36,561 nucleotides of DNA. Source: Paulinella micropora (lineage: Eukaryota; Cercozoa; Imbricatea; Euglyphida). Below the pieces are notes generated by a model. That model ran no database searches. It saw nothing but the letters and a program-made list of their open reading frames with translations, and was not told the DNA's origin. The stretch covers positions 348,148 to 384,708 of the forward strand of contig BJOX01000245.1 of NCBI GenBank assembly GCA_009731375.1, in the 5' to 3' direction. How positions within the stretch are numbered: position 1 is the stretch's first letter; each line of letters opens with the position of its first letter. The translations under genes and the position numbers were made by a program. Below are positions 24,656-34,667 of the stretch, in pieces.

Positions 24656-27600
24656 ATGGCGCAAGAGGATAAAGTTGGCTTATTGAGATCCATATCCAGG
24701 GGCACTGCAATGCCAACATTGCAGCGCTCTTACTCCCTGTCCTTAGAGGAAAAGATGAGGCTTTTGAACAGTATTTCTCCTACATCGGACGACACTGGCT
24801 TGTGCAGGACAAGCTCTGAAATGACTGTCATCGCGCGCACTGACTCCACTGGCTTGGGCAGGATGAGCTCTGAGATGACTGTCGTCGCACGCGCGTCTAG
24901 CTTCAAAGTATGTATAATATTTTCAATCTGCCCATCCGATACTAGTACTAGCTCACTGTACAATATTTAGGGTTCGGTTGACCCTGGTCTGCTTCTAGCT
25001 GATGATGAACCCATATCAAAAAGGGTCACTGATTATTTGTATTGTTTTCCTTAATATTTATCTAAATAATTCTCTTGTTATTCTTTCTATCTTATATTGT
25101 TCTCCATCATGTCCTCCAGGCTAAAGCTAAAGCTGCTGCGCTCGCCGTTTACTCAGTCGGCAAAATGGTCACTTGTTATCTGTTTATCTCATAAATATTT
25201 TTCGTAATGATATATAACTTATGATTAGGCTTCCTTGGAGGATGGCAGTGTCTCTCAGACTAAGACGCCGATGGGTTCCAGATTGACAGTTCCTACGGGA
25301 TCGCCGGTCTGAACTTAACTTTCACAGCTATATTCCAAACTAGTTGTTCCAATGGTGTGATGTAGAGTGTGCTGGTCAGGGAAGAGAACGTCATCGACTT
25401 CAGCGTGCTATGCAACTTCGATTCAATGCTTCCGTTGGCTCCAGAGTCTGAGGAGGTGCCAAGCAGGAAATACTCCATCGATGACTTTGAGGATTCGACC
25501 ACGCCTGTATACCAAGTCATGGGATTGCTGCCGCCGATGGTGTACCGACATCGTAAGAAGCCTTCACGTCCTTACAACATGAAGAAACGCAACCCAGGCA
25601 GCGTCAAGCTGCAGAGGCCTGCGGCGTTCGAGAAGTATTTGGGCATGACTTTTACGGAGCTTCAACACTTGGTGAATTCAGTTTGTTGCGACAAATGGAA
25701 GTGCTACTCATTTGTAGATACGCGTGATGTCATGGAGGCACGAGCGAAGACTTGTTCTATGTCTTTGAGCGAGCTATACAGTTGGGCTGTCGGCCAACTG
25801 GAGGCTATGCAGAAAAACGATGGCTCATTTCAGTACATGTACCAGACTGAGGCTATTTGCAGAGCGGCTTGGCAGCGAATTCACGCGGTCAGCACTGCAG
25901 TATTGAACAGAGCCCACAAGCTCTTGGCGAACAACAACAAGGTCTTTGCGAAGCTGTCGTCCGCACAGCCAGTCACTGAAGATCTTGTGGCAGTGCTGCT
26001 TTGTGAGAAATTTTCGACCAGCCCAGAAATATGCAGCGACGGCAAATGGAAGCTTCAAGAGATGGCGCGTGACGCTGGTGTCCACGAATACGTGCGCGAC
26101 AACTGGAAGGACATCGTTGAGCGGTATGCAAACGGGATCTGCGAAAGCATCCGCGCTGACAGACCGCCTTCGAGTGTGACGATAAACAAGGTTTGGACGG
26201 CTGACTTTTCGCAAGTTGAGTTCATCAGGGGTAATTTCGCATTGATCGTGTTGTTCCAGTCTCACACTGTTACGTTTGTGTTTTAGATGGTGATTTTGCC
26301 AAGCGTGAATTATGCACTGAGCTGGCAGCGGAGCATTCGATAGGTTTCAAGACGGAAACTGATGCTCGGGACTGGCGTCGGAGAAGTCGATTGCATAGCA
26401 AGTTGCATCAAGAAGCCCGGGTAGCCAGCATGATTCGAAAGAAGAGTGCCCCTGTCGACCAACATTCCACTGTGATTTCAACTGACATGAAACCTCCATT
26501 CAAAGTTCCTTCTTGCCGCCGCAGAGCAAAAGACTTCAAGGGGAAAATAGTCTTCAGGCTATGTCTTGGCATGACTACCTGTTACACGACCGACACTCAT
26601 TTCGTTTTTGCGTATCTCGAAGGCGCAGTGGAGCATAACGTGAACAGCAATATCACTATGCTGGCTTCGATTCTGCATTGGGAGCTGTGGGATCGACGCA
26701 CTATGGCATCGTGGAAGCTGTACCTGGAATGGGATGGAGCAGGCGACAACACAGCGTGGGCCATGCTTGGCTTTGCCTCTGATATTGTCGACAGAGATGT
26801 CAGGGGAGAAGTCCAGACTCATCGAAAGCCTCCAGGGCACGGTCACGACGGCGACGACCAAGACTTCAGGGTGATGGACATTGGTTTGAAAAGCTCGTTC
26901 TTCGTTACCAACATCGCCCAAGCTCTCTTCAAGGCCATGTTGGCCTTCAAAACCAAGCGAGATCGCTACGTGCTGTTGATTCTCGGCTGCAACTACGACT
27001 GGCAAACTCATTACAGTCCCTGCATGAACAAGCACATCAAGCACTACAACAGGCCGTTGGCATACCGAATCAAGAAGCTGGAGCCGGGAGCGCTTCCGAC
27101 TGCGGAGATCAAGACATGGGGGGATGCCCAAAAGGAGTGGCACGGGGAGCACGACAACGTGAAAGGGGCGCCACTTCAACTGTTCGTCAAGCGTCCAGGT
27201 CAATTTTTATCATTTCTTTTCCTTGGCTGTGTTGTTCATAGACAACGTTAATATTACTGTAACATACTAATTCTCCTTATTCTGTGTGTTTTTTTCTTTC
27301 AGAGACTGACCTTCCACTGAAGCTCCCTGTCGGCCACTTTGTCAATTCCCGACTCAAAAAAGATATTCGGTATCTGGCATCCAAATACTGTGGTGAGGAT
27401 GAAAAGGCATGGATCGAGGAGATGCTTGCGGGTAAGAATCTCACCAGAATTGAATTCGACGGTGAGTACATGGACGGTGGATTGCCCGGCCGTCCAGCAC
27501 ACATGTCCTGCACTGACGCGAAGGGGACGGAGTGGAGAGTAGAGTTTCGCCTCATCGACGAACTTCCTGTCAACTTTTGGGAGTTGCCGCCCAATCGTAA

Positions 27601-28440
27601 AGAAAAGATGGAAGGTCTCACGCGGCTGACACAGGAAGAGTTAATGTCGTTACCGCGAACTTACTTTTGCAACGACAGAGAGGCGCCTGCACATCCAAAG
27701 TGGGTCGGCGCGAGGGAGCTCACTGCAGAGGAGAAGTTCGCACAGGATGTGGCTTTCAACTTTGCCTCAGCACCGTGGCGTAAGGTGTCGCTACTTCTTA
27801 GCGAAGCAGCAGACAAGGAAGCCTTTGCGGCGAGCCAAATGGTGATAAAGGAGCTCAAGTATTGGCTTCGAATGCATGGCGTATCCACCCAAGACGGAGA
27901 TCGCAAACAATTCAAAAAGGCTCAGCTTATCGACGTGGCATGGAGCCATTTTCAGGTTTGTGATTGCGGCCTCCAGGATGAGCTCTCTGCTGATGCTGCA
28001 GCTCCAGCACCTCAGCATGCTTCGGATTCAGACGGAGATGGTCGATTTTCATTTCTCATAGCTAGTATAATTGTATGCTCTGCTATGTATCGTAGCTGCA
28101 TGATGATTACATTGTGTTGGTAGTAGCTGGGGTAGCGAATGGCATTGGTAGTGGCGCTCGCGGTCGTCGAGCAGGTCGGGGACGTCGCCGCAAACGCAGG
28201 GCTGCTAATGCGCAAAGGGGACGAGGAGTCTATCGCAAGCGCGCACGTGAACCGCGCGAATCAGAGACAGAGCCATCGCGGCGCAGGCGCCGTCGAGTTC
28301 CTGGTCCGGAACCGTGGGAATGCACCATCTGCCACTATGAAAACGAGGAGGGAGGCGACAGGTGTGGCCTCTGCTCGTGGGATGATCAATCAACGAGCGA
28401 CCAATCAACGAGCTCAGATTCGGATCTGCCGCTCCTGTAG
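24656..28440 (+). CDS. DUF7869-like putative transposase with C-terminal RanBP2 zinc finger
   Basis: Eight exons: 24656-24907, 24971-25024, 25120-25167, 25229-25306, 25366-26230, 26287-27198, 27303-28040 and 28124-28440. Their sum divides by three, giving about 1,087 aa. The start is the first in-frame ATG (MAQEDKVGLL), but coding may begin upstream in the gap. The N-terminal 140 residues are Ser/Thr-rich. Exon 5 carries a Cys/His-poor helical region. Exon 6 matches the DUF7869 pattern: ISTDMKPPF, then NSNITMLASILHW, LYLEWDGAGDNTAWAMLGF, and PPGHGHDGDDQDF, supplying candidate catalytic Asp residues. Exon 8 is Arg-rich (GRRAGRGRRRKRRA), then WECTICHYENEEGGDRCGLC, a complete four-Cys RanBP2-type finger, which binds RNA or ubiquitin in known proteins. 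Context inside TIRs supports a transposase role; the chemistry is inferred. Confidence 0.78.
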
Positions 28441-28880
28441 AAGTCCTCCAATCTACAAACGTGGAAGTTTTTATGTACATCCGCCTGCAATCGTGCGTCT
28501 GAATATGTTTCGCGTGTTTATTTAGGTATCTGAACAGGCGCTTGGGTCATCGTTCATTTTTTCGTTTGATTTGAAATTGATCTGATTGTAGAGCATATAA
28601 GGTAGCTACTATTAAAAAAAAGCATTTTGATTGCATCTGTTTTGTATGAACCTAGTTGCTGTCACGTCCTCACTGACAATCCCTTTATTCACCCCACACA
28701 CCCACCCACACTCCACCCCCTTCATCTCTCACCCTTCTAAAAGCATCTTTCTAAGGGAATTAAACAATAATATAATAATGATATGGTAATAGTAGCAGTA
28801 ATAATCATAAAGCTAATAAGAACAGGTGCATCACATCGGACTTACATCGATTCCTCACCTCCGCCCCTACCCCTACCCTA
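28441..28880. other. 3' flank of the transposase-like gene, no further gene
   Basis: AT-rich sequence between the stop and the right TIR. No open frame of note. Candidate poly(A) signals AATAAA follow at 28946-28951 and 28974-28979, inside the TIR. Confidence 0.5.
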
Positions 28881-29270
28881 CCGACACGTCCCCCTACCTA
28901 AAAAAAACTAAGTCCGCAAGCTAATTTGTGAGTAGAAGTGAGGAAAATAAAGTAAAATGATGCTATAATGATAAATAAAGCTGATTTCCTTTGTTATCGC
29001 AACGGCACGCTGTTATATTCTGATTGCCGACACCAAATAAACATAAAAAAATCGTCGTAAAACGTGGTTTCGGACCGGTTAAAAATCAGTCTTTTTTTTG
29101 AAGTTAAAGTGATTTAACATTAATAAAAACACTTTTTATTATCATTCCTATGCTTTCTACAAACAGTGGAAGCAATATAAATAAGCTCCTGTTAGTTTGG
29201 GAGAAATTGACATAATGTCTTGAAATTTTTCGGAAAAAGTGACCCCCCTAGTTAGCCGTTTTCTTTGTTC
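28881..29270 (-). repeat. Right terminal inverted repeat
   Basis: Reverse complement of 20795-21183 with a few substitutions (for example ACCGGTT against ACCGATC-type sequence around 29,075). The tip is CTTTGTTC next to TTAT. Its inner end abuts CCCTACCCCTACCC-like sequence that is not matched on the left. Confidence 0.93.
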
Positions 29271-29274
29271 TTAT

Positions 29275-29915
29275 GCAACGATGCATCCAGTTCATCTTCT
29301 CCTTCGTGTACTCCTTCCTGTCCTTTCGCTGGCAAGGGAGGTGGTTGCGAAGCTGCTGGTGGACTAGAAGAGCGGGAACTTGACGAGCTAGTAGATGGGG
29401 ACGGTTCCTCGATTAGTTTCTGTCGCTCCGTCTTTTTGACAACGTTCAACGTTTAAGTAGGATTGGTCTGCTGTGTGGTAGACTCATCAGTGGGCACGTC
29501 AGTTGTAGGTACGCCTTCCTTGCGTTTGCGTATGATCGGGGCAGGTCCTCGGTTCAGCGTTGTCTTGTCCGACGTGCTTGTTAGCTGTTGCTTGTGAGAA
29601 GAGAGTGTGGGATCGGCAGGAGCTTGATGGTAGTCTTTTACGATGCATCCAGCGTAGTCGTAGTGCGTTTCAACATATGTAAGCATTGACAGCAGGGCGT
29701 TCGCCAGGCAGTCGTTGAGTCCAGGGCATTCTCTAATGATTACGTTGCTGCTCCACAGACGTTCGAAGAGTTTCAAACCAGAGGCCAGATATTTTGGAGA
29801 AGTGCGAGTTCTTCAAGATTTCGTTTGCAGAGAGGGCATCACCAGCTGCAGCTCCTTCTTCACGATCATCAGAGTTGTGAACCATGAGTAGCACATCGTA
29901 CAGGTGGGCCACCAA
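29275..29915 (-). pseudogene. PLE N-terminal region 5' of the DNA transposon, with stops and a frameshift
   Basis: It continues the RS-rich frame after an in-frame TGA at 29919 (reading KLVAHLYDVLLMVHNSDD). It shifts frame near 29,770 into LWSSNVIIRECPGLNDCLAN, meets an in-frame TAA at 29453, and goes on as NVVKKTERQKLIEEPSPSTS with a Ser/Pro-rich tail up to the transposon tip. No domain is recognised. The same protein resumes at 20,790 on the other side of the transposon. Confidence 0.6.
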
Positions 29916-29918
29916 TTT

Positions 29919-31028
29919 TCAAGACCAGTAACCATTGCGTGTTAGTAGATGGATCATGCCATCGAACGAGATGCAATCCAGGTCTTTGTCTTTCGGCGCT
30001 GTGACTCTTCCAGCTCGGGCAGCTTCAATAAATGCTTTGTTAAGAGCTTCACGTTTAGTTAGGGTGCCAGATTTATCCTCCACTTGTGAGAGGAGGGTTT
30101 CAATGAAGTGACGGTGTGGTCCCCCATAAAATGGGATCAGGAGTGCAGGGCGAGGGACAGACTTGGAGGCTATCCATTCATTGACACGATCCTCATCTTT
30201 CAGTTCTTGCTGGTCGCTCTTTGTTCCCAACTCAATCTTTTGACTTCTCGAAAGTAGGCTGTGTTTCCACTGACTTGCTTGTCCGTTTGTAAATTGCATG
30301 AGGAGAGTAGTATGGCAAACATCTAGAGTGACTAGACGATCATAGTGCAGCGGTGGAGCATGGTGTTGGTTCGTCCTCGTTGTTGACGTTGTTGCTGTTG
30401 CCTCTTTTCTCTCTCTTCCTTCTCTTTTCCGCGGATGCGGTCCATGCTCTTTCCATAGGGGTCTGGGGCATCGTAGTCGGGTATAGCTAGTTGTAGAGGC
30501 CGATTGAGATCTGGATAGGGTTTGGTCTTGTTTTCTCAGTGAGAGGTCTGTGCTTTGTTCATAGCTTTGCTTCGAGCTGGCATGGGAGGTTGAATGGTGT
30601 CGGTCATGTTGCTTCTGTCCATGGTCACGTCTGGGGATTTGGGGGGACAACAAGCGTTGTTTTCTTGAGTAGGAGCGTGGGTTTCTGCGGTATGGGCTTC
30701 GTCCTCGATTTGTCGGTAGTCGTGTCAGTCGAAATGTTGGTGGTTGAGTCTTACGTGGCGAGCTTGACCTGTTTCTGCGGTACGGGGAGGCAGAAGGGCT
30801 TCTTCGACGATCCGTGTCCATGCGTCGGCGGTCTGAGCTTCCATGGTTGTAGCTTCTTGAGTTGTCTCCAGTACGTGAGTGCAAGTCTCTGCGATGATGA
30901 CTCGTCGTAGGCGATCTGGCAAGCCAGACGTGTCGAATCCCGAACCCTAATGAGGGCAAGGATGCAGATTTAACTTTCAAGAACAGGGGTTTACCAGACC
31001 ACGAGTGACTGTGCTCGCCCCTTTGCAA
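29919..31028 (-). pseudogene. RS-rich N-terminal region of the PLE
   Basis: 369 residues. The first two thirds are rich in Arg, Ser, His and Pro (SPYRRNRSSSPRK, RGRSPYRRNPRSYSRKQR) like RS domains of splicing factors. The last third is a more ordinary sequence (LLIPFYGGPHRHFIETLLSQ; ALNKAFIEAARAGRVT; DCISFDGMIHLLTRNGYW). It overlaps the end of W copy 2. I know no function; an RS domain could direct nuclear entry or RNA binding. It may equally be a separate ORF1. Spliced or frameshifted continuation into 29,915 is likely. Confidence 0.55.
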
Positions 31029-31487
31029 TGGGCTAAGTAGGTTTGAGGTTTTTGCTTAGAGTTGAGTAAGAGTAAGAGGCATAATTTGGGTAAAGCGCAT
31101 GGTGTGTGTAAGGTCTCCAGTGCAACGACGGTTTTGAGTGGGAAGTCTGTGATGAGGAATTGGTTTAGGTTGTATGATAACGGATGTAGGTTGGGTGAAG
31201 TGGAAGGATGGATAGAACGGTCAGTGAGAAAAGTTTGTGTGTGATATGGGCGAAAAAGAAAAATGCTAGAATTAAGGTCAGTTTTTTCCAGTACACCCAC
31301 GGCGGGAAAATACAGGTAAAAAATTGAAATAAGTTAGAAAAGCTTACGAAATATTACAGTAAAGTAAAGTAATAATTGTCCATTGACGTTGGCTGCTGGT
31401 AAATTAACATAGTGCCACATAAATTGTATTGTATCGTATTTGGCCTAATTTATTAGTTCCTCAGTGATTTATTTAGTTCCCCGGTTT
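30975..31487. repeat. Segment W copy 2 (upstream terminal repeat of the minus-strand PLE)
   Basis: Uninterrupted version of 14655-15476 with about 90% identity by eye. It includes TAGTGCCACATAAATTGTAT and CACCCACGGCGGGAAAATAC. At about 31175 it shows the empty TA site of the MITE. On the minus strand a short frame ends TYLAHCKGASTVTRGLVNPC, shared with the other copies. Confidence 0.85.
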
Positions 31488-31494
31488 GTTAGAA

Positions 31495-31822
31495 ACAAGT
31501 TCCACACTTATTGTATTTTTTTCAAGTTTTTCCAACTTATTTTTACCATTTTTACTATAATTGTGTATTTTTGTCGACAACTCATTACTGTTGCAAACCG
31601 GCCGGGCCGAGCTACTTATCCGTGAAAATGTTTGATTGACTGCATACGATTGCCAGTTTTCCTAAGGTGGAATACCACCGAAACCGCTTCTCGGAAGCGA
31701 CCACAGCAATTCTCACAAAGGGCATACGATTGTCTTCTGGCAAGATAGTGAGCGAGGGTCGAACGATCGGTCCTTTGATCTTTCACGTTTTCAACATTTG
31801 GTTATTACAATAAATAATGTGA
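31495..31822. repeat. Segments V and X, first copies
   Basis: 31495-31710 (V) matches 35033-35262 and 31716-31822 (X) matches 35778-35885, same orientation. V contains GTATTTTTGTCGACAACT, GGCCGGGCCGAG and the double hairpin at 31666-31699. X contains GGGTCGAACGATCGGTCCTT. The W-V-X order here differs from U-V-W-X at the right end, so the terminal parts have been shuffled. Confidence 0.8.
31666..31699 (+). other. Conserved double-hairpin RNA motif, copy 1
   Basis: GGTGG-AATA-CCACC forms a 5-bp hairpin, followed by GAAAC, then CGCTTC-TCG-GAAGCG, a 6-bp hairpin. This resembles stem II, GAAA and stem III of a hammerhead ribozyme, motifs known in PLE terminal repeats, but the obligatory CUGAUGA before stem II is absent (CCTAA instead). 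It is therefore a structured element or a degenerate ribozyme, not a proven one. Confidence 0.5.
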
Positions 31823-31877
31823 TAGGGGTCTGACAACTGATCAGCGAACCAGGCTCGGTAAATAGCTTTTTCGTCTG

Positions 31878-31879
<2 letters not shown>

Positions 31880-31912
<33 letters not shown>

Positions 31913-31995
31913 GTTTTTTCTTTTTTTTTTTTTTTTAGNNNNNNNNNNNNNNNNNNNNNNNNNNNNNNNNNNNNNNNNNNNNNNNNNNNNNNNNN
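31880..31995. other. Poly(T) tract and assembly gap
   Basis: A poly(T) run of over 30 bases (about 31880-31910), a second one to 31937, then Ns at 31939-31995. It may be a poly(A) tail of a minus-strand insertion or simply a sequencing-hard tract beside the gap. Confidence 0.8.
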
Positions 31996-32043
31996 TTTTT
32001 CTTGGATCTTACTTTCGATTTGATATGCAGTAGACTTGAAACG

Positions 32044-32975
32044 ATGGCCGATGGAAACAAGAACCGTAACCAAAAGCAAGCCATCGACGATGAGGATGCC
32101 GTTCCTGATACCGATGCTATGTGGAAATGCCTCCCGCACTCTTACAGGTCACGTCTGCTATTAATGCACGACCAGCGTAACAAACTCCAGAGAGGCATGT
32201 CCAAAAGTTTCAGCAGAGCAGTGCATCGAGTTCGTCGAGCTCTTCTTCATCGTCCAGCTCTTTTTCGTCTTTGTCATCGTCTTCGGCTGCATTCGACGTT
32301 TTCACAGCCGCGTCTGGCGACAGCGCCCACACGCTGAATATTTGGCAAGTCACTGAAGCATCCTTTCTTCGTGAAAGATGACGGCAGTGGCTACACTTTT
32401 GGCAAACTTTATGCATTCAACATCCATTCACCAGCTGTCGACTTGCAAACGGAACGTTCTTTTGACAACGTTCTTTACCCTCTCATGACCCCGTTCCAGG
32501 AATATGCAAACTTGAGAAACTATATTGGTGAAACTTATTTTGATTTCAACGAGAAAACCAACTCTGCCAAGGTGGGTTTTAAGTATGTTAACATGAACGC
32601 CCTGAGGCTGGGGCCAAGGGCAGTGGGAATCAGTTGCTTGGGACAATTTGCAGCACGCCCGCGCTCTTCGCAAAGCTGTCGGTACCTTTCTGTTTGTCAG
32701 ATCATTGTTTTTGACATTTTGTTTTCTTTTTTCTTTCATGTCATGTCATCCGGAGTTTCAAAATGATCTTGTTTTGTTGTAAAGCTTTGCGGATGAGTAC
32801 GGTGCTGATTTCAAGAAAGTTCCGTCGGAGTTCATTATTGGTGTTCGCGTTCCGATTGAGCAGGCTGGCAACGTTTTCGACGCCGCTTACCGTGCTGGTT
32901 ACTATGCTGCGTTCCCGATCACCGACGTTGGTACACGCTGGAAGCCATCGCTGGAGTTTGGCGACCACTCTCGGG
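32044..32975 (+). pseudogene. Unidentified spliced coding region upstream of the plus-strand RT
   Basis: It starts with MADGNKNRNQKQAIDDEDAV and runs into a poly-Ser stretch (about 32,230-32,290). It changes frame near 32,340 to FVKDDGSGYTFGKLYAFNIH and FDNVLYPLMTPFQEYANL, and changes again near 32,610 to WESVAWDNLQHARALRKAV. An intron (about 32695-32787, GTACCT to GTAAAG) leads to SFADEYGADFKKVPSEFIIG and TDVGTRWKPSLEFGDHSR. The next intron (32976-33039) would join it in frame to the RT copy. The sequence looks genuinely coding but matches no family I recognise. It may be the N-terminal part of this PLE copy or an unrelated gene truncated by it. Confidence 0.5.
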
Positions 32976-33039
32976 TAAACAGATTTCGTTTCCTGAATAT
33001 CTGAAGGATTCTGAGACTTTTGTTTTGTTGTCTTAGTGT

Positions 33040-34533
33040 GATCAATTACTCCTCTGCCGTGATAAACTAAAATCGCTTATAACCCAGTCTTTGTATAAGA
33101 ATGGCAACTCCCTTTGGGTCGAATGTCCAGTACTAGTGTTGACATATCAGCGTATGCAAAAAGAAGTCGTCGACTTCCCTGCGTTTGCGAGATCCCTAGC
33201 TACCTTGACTGACCTTCGTGACGAGTTCATTAACCTATACAAGTCCCATCACCTGGAACAATTTTGTCGCCTCAACCGAAAACGGTCAAAGATTCATAGC
33301 CCTAAAGACAAATCACCGATTGAAAAGACCCGCCTAGTTTGCAACCAGAAGCGCTCACCGTGGCGCAATGTACTCCGAAACCTTAGTCGAGTCCTACAAT
33401 TTATTATTCTCCAACTGGACAATGCCGTATTGCATTTCAATCTCCCGGATCTATCGCGACTTCAACATCATTTTACTCGTGCTATGGTTCCGAATGTTCG
33501 ACAAAGAGAGTCGCGTATCGGTATTCCAGTTCGATGTGAAACAAATGTTTACTTGGCTTTCGCATGAGTCAGTAATTAACTCGGTTCTGTTTGCTCTCAC
33601 GGCAATGAAACTCTTCACTAGAGAAAGTAAGCATTCCGCTATGTATTGTGATGCCTTCCTAGTCTCGAAACAAGCATCATTTGGTTGGGCACGGACAAGA
33701 AGTTTCAATACGAAGTGGGATGGACAAGGGGGAATGCCACTGCTGATTTCTATTTCTTTTCATTCGAGGACATTAATCGGCTTGTTCGTTTGGACCTTAC
33801 GTATACTTATTTTTCCATGGGTGACTCGGTGTTCACCCAACTTCATGGCTGCCCTATTGGCGGGTACCTCTCGGCTCAATTAGCGGTTATAAAATGTATG
33901 GTGGATGAACACATCGCGATCACCACCCGATTTCCTCAGCTCCTACGACCAGCCATACACGGGATACGCCAAGTGGACGACCTCCTGCTCATGACCGCGT
34001 TACCGGTTGAACATCCGATTGTCAACCTTTTACTCTCGCTGATCCGGCAGTCAGGCGACAAGAAATACTCCTCTGACGACCAGCTGTATACAGGTGGGTT
34101 GGAACTCGAAGAGGACCCGATTTCCTCAGTTCAAGGACATTATTCGATCATCTTTGCTGGATATGATCTCGTTATCCCTATTGATGTTCATGAGACGTAC
34201 CTGTCTCGTCCCCATTTCAAAAACTGGGTCTCGATGATGACGAAAAGCCGTGTCAGGTTTCCTCGCTTGCCGCCGATGGATACGTTCACTAGACGTGAAA
34301 CCCTGGTCGGAACCCTAATCGGTATGTTTACACTCTTCTATGCTCAAAGCTCGAACCAGAGGATACTGGCCGAATCATTATCACGTCTTTTTGTAGAAAT
34401 CAGATATCCTCGAAGTGTATTTGAGATGGCCTTGTCCCGGGTGGTTTCTCGTAATGAAGTATGGCCTCAGATACGAAGGTTGTTTCGGATATCAACACCT
34501 TGGCCAGACTGGATGGAGAACACGGGTTTCTAA
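33040..34533 (+). pseudogene. Plus-strand PLE reverse transcriptase copy
   Basis: It is homologous to the minus-strand RT throughout: NGNSLWVECPVL, motif A FDVKQMFTWLSHES (about 33,530), GDSVFTQLHGCPIGGYLSA (about 33,840), motif C IRQVDDLLLM (about 33,965), YTGGLELEEDP and a C-terminal end FRISTPWPDWMENTGF before the stop at 34533. The catalytic Asp residues are intact. Two frame changes (about 33,370-33,450 and 33,690) interrupt it. Amino acid identity to the minus copy is moderate (roughly 40% by eye), so they are different families rather than recent copies. No GIY-YIG is visible upstream before the gap. Confidence 0.82.
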
Positions 34534-34667
34534 ATGACCAGCCCCTTGTTTCGTAACTGGCAATCTATATGTAAGCATAATGTCACAGGGTGGGGTTAGT
34601 GTATCGGAGGTTTGGTTTCCCGTTTTCCCTTGCCCGCAGGATACGATTCCTGAGGCCCCTCAAATTA

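Larger units (their letters stand above)
20795..29270 (+). mobile_element. 8.48-kb two-gene DNA transposon with 390-bp TIRs
   Basis: Termini are AAACAAAG and its near complement CTTTGTTC, flanked by TTAT (20791-20794 and 29271-29274). Long TIRs (20795-21183 and 28881-29270) enclose two divergent spliced genes: a DUF7869-like plus-strand gene and a Lys/Glu-rich minus-strand gene, with an assembly gap between their 5' ends. It sits in the coding part of the PLE, and keeping one TTAT restores the PLE reading frame, so it inserted after the PLE. The TIR start, target duplication and gene pair do not match a superfamily I can name. DUF7869 is a predicted DDE-like family in my judgement. Confidence 0.85.
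14655..31487 (-). mobile_element. Decayed Penelope-like retroelement with upstream GIY-YIG, interrupted by three insertions
   Basis: The minus strand reads from W copy 2 through an RS-rich region (31028-29919), Ser/Pro/Glu-rich linkers, a GIY-YIG endonuclease and an RT ending at 15668, then W copy 1. Removing the DNA transposon, the TRIM and the MITE leaves about 7.5 kb. RT motifs FDVKQMFTWL, GCPIGGYLS and IRQIDDLLLL fit the PLE/telomerase side of RTs rather than LINEs or LTR elements. An endonuclease upstream of the RT is the arrangement of Naiad/Chlamys-type PLEs. In-frame stops and several frameshifts show a dead copy. One unsettled point is that W has the opposite orientation relative to the RT compared with the plus-strand copy. 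Confidence 0.75.

Noticed and set aside
20795-29270. Assignment to piggyBac because of a 4-bp target duplication
   Set aside because: The duplication is TTAT, not TTAA, the TIRs are far longer, and the encoded protein lacks piggyBac features.
31650-31700. Functional hammerhead ribozyme
   Set aside because: Stem II-like, GAAA and stem III-like parts are present but the invariant CUGAUGA is not. Kept only as a conserved hairpin motif.
32371-32600. GIY-YIG domain in the plus-strand upstream region (KLYAF ... NYIGE)
   Set aside because: The distance between the two motifs is about 40 residues instead of about ten, and the downstream Arg and Glu motifs are not found in order.
33451-33708. Minus-strand open frame within the plus RT
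   Set aside because: It is the complement of RT codons with no independent support.
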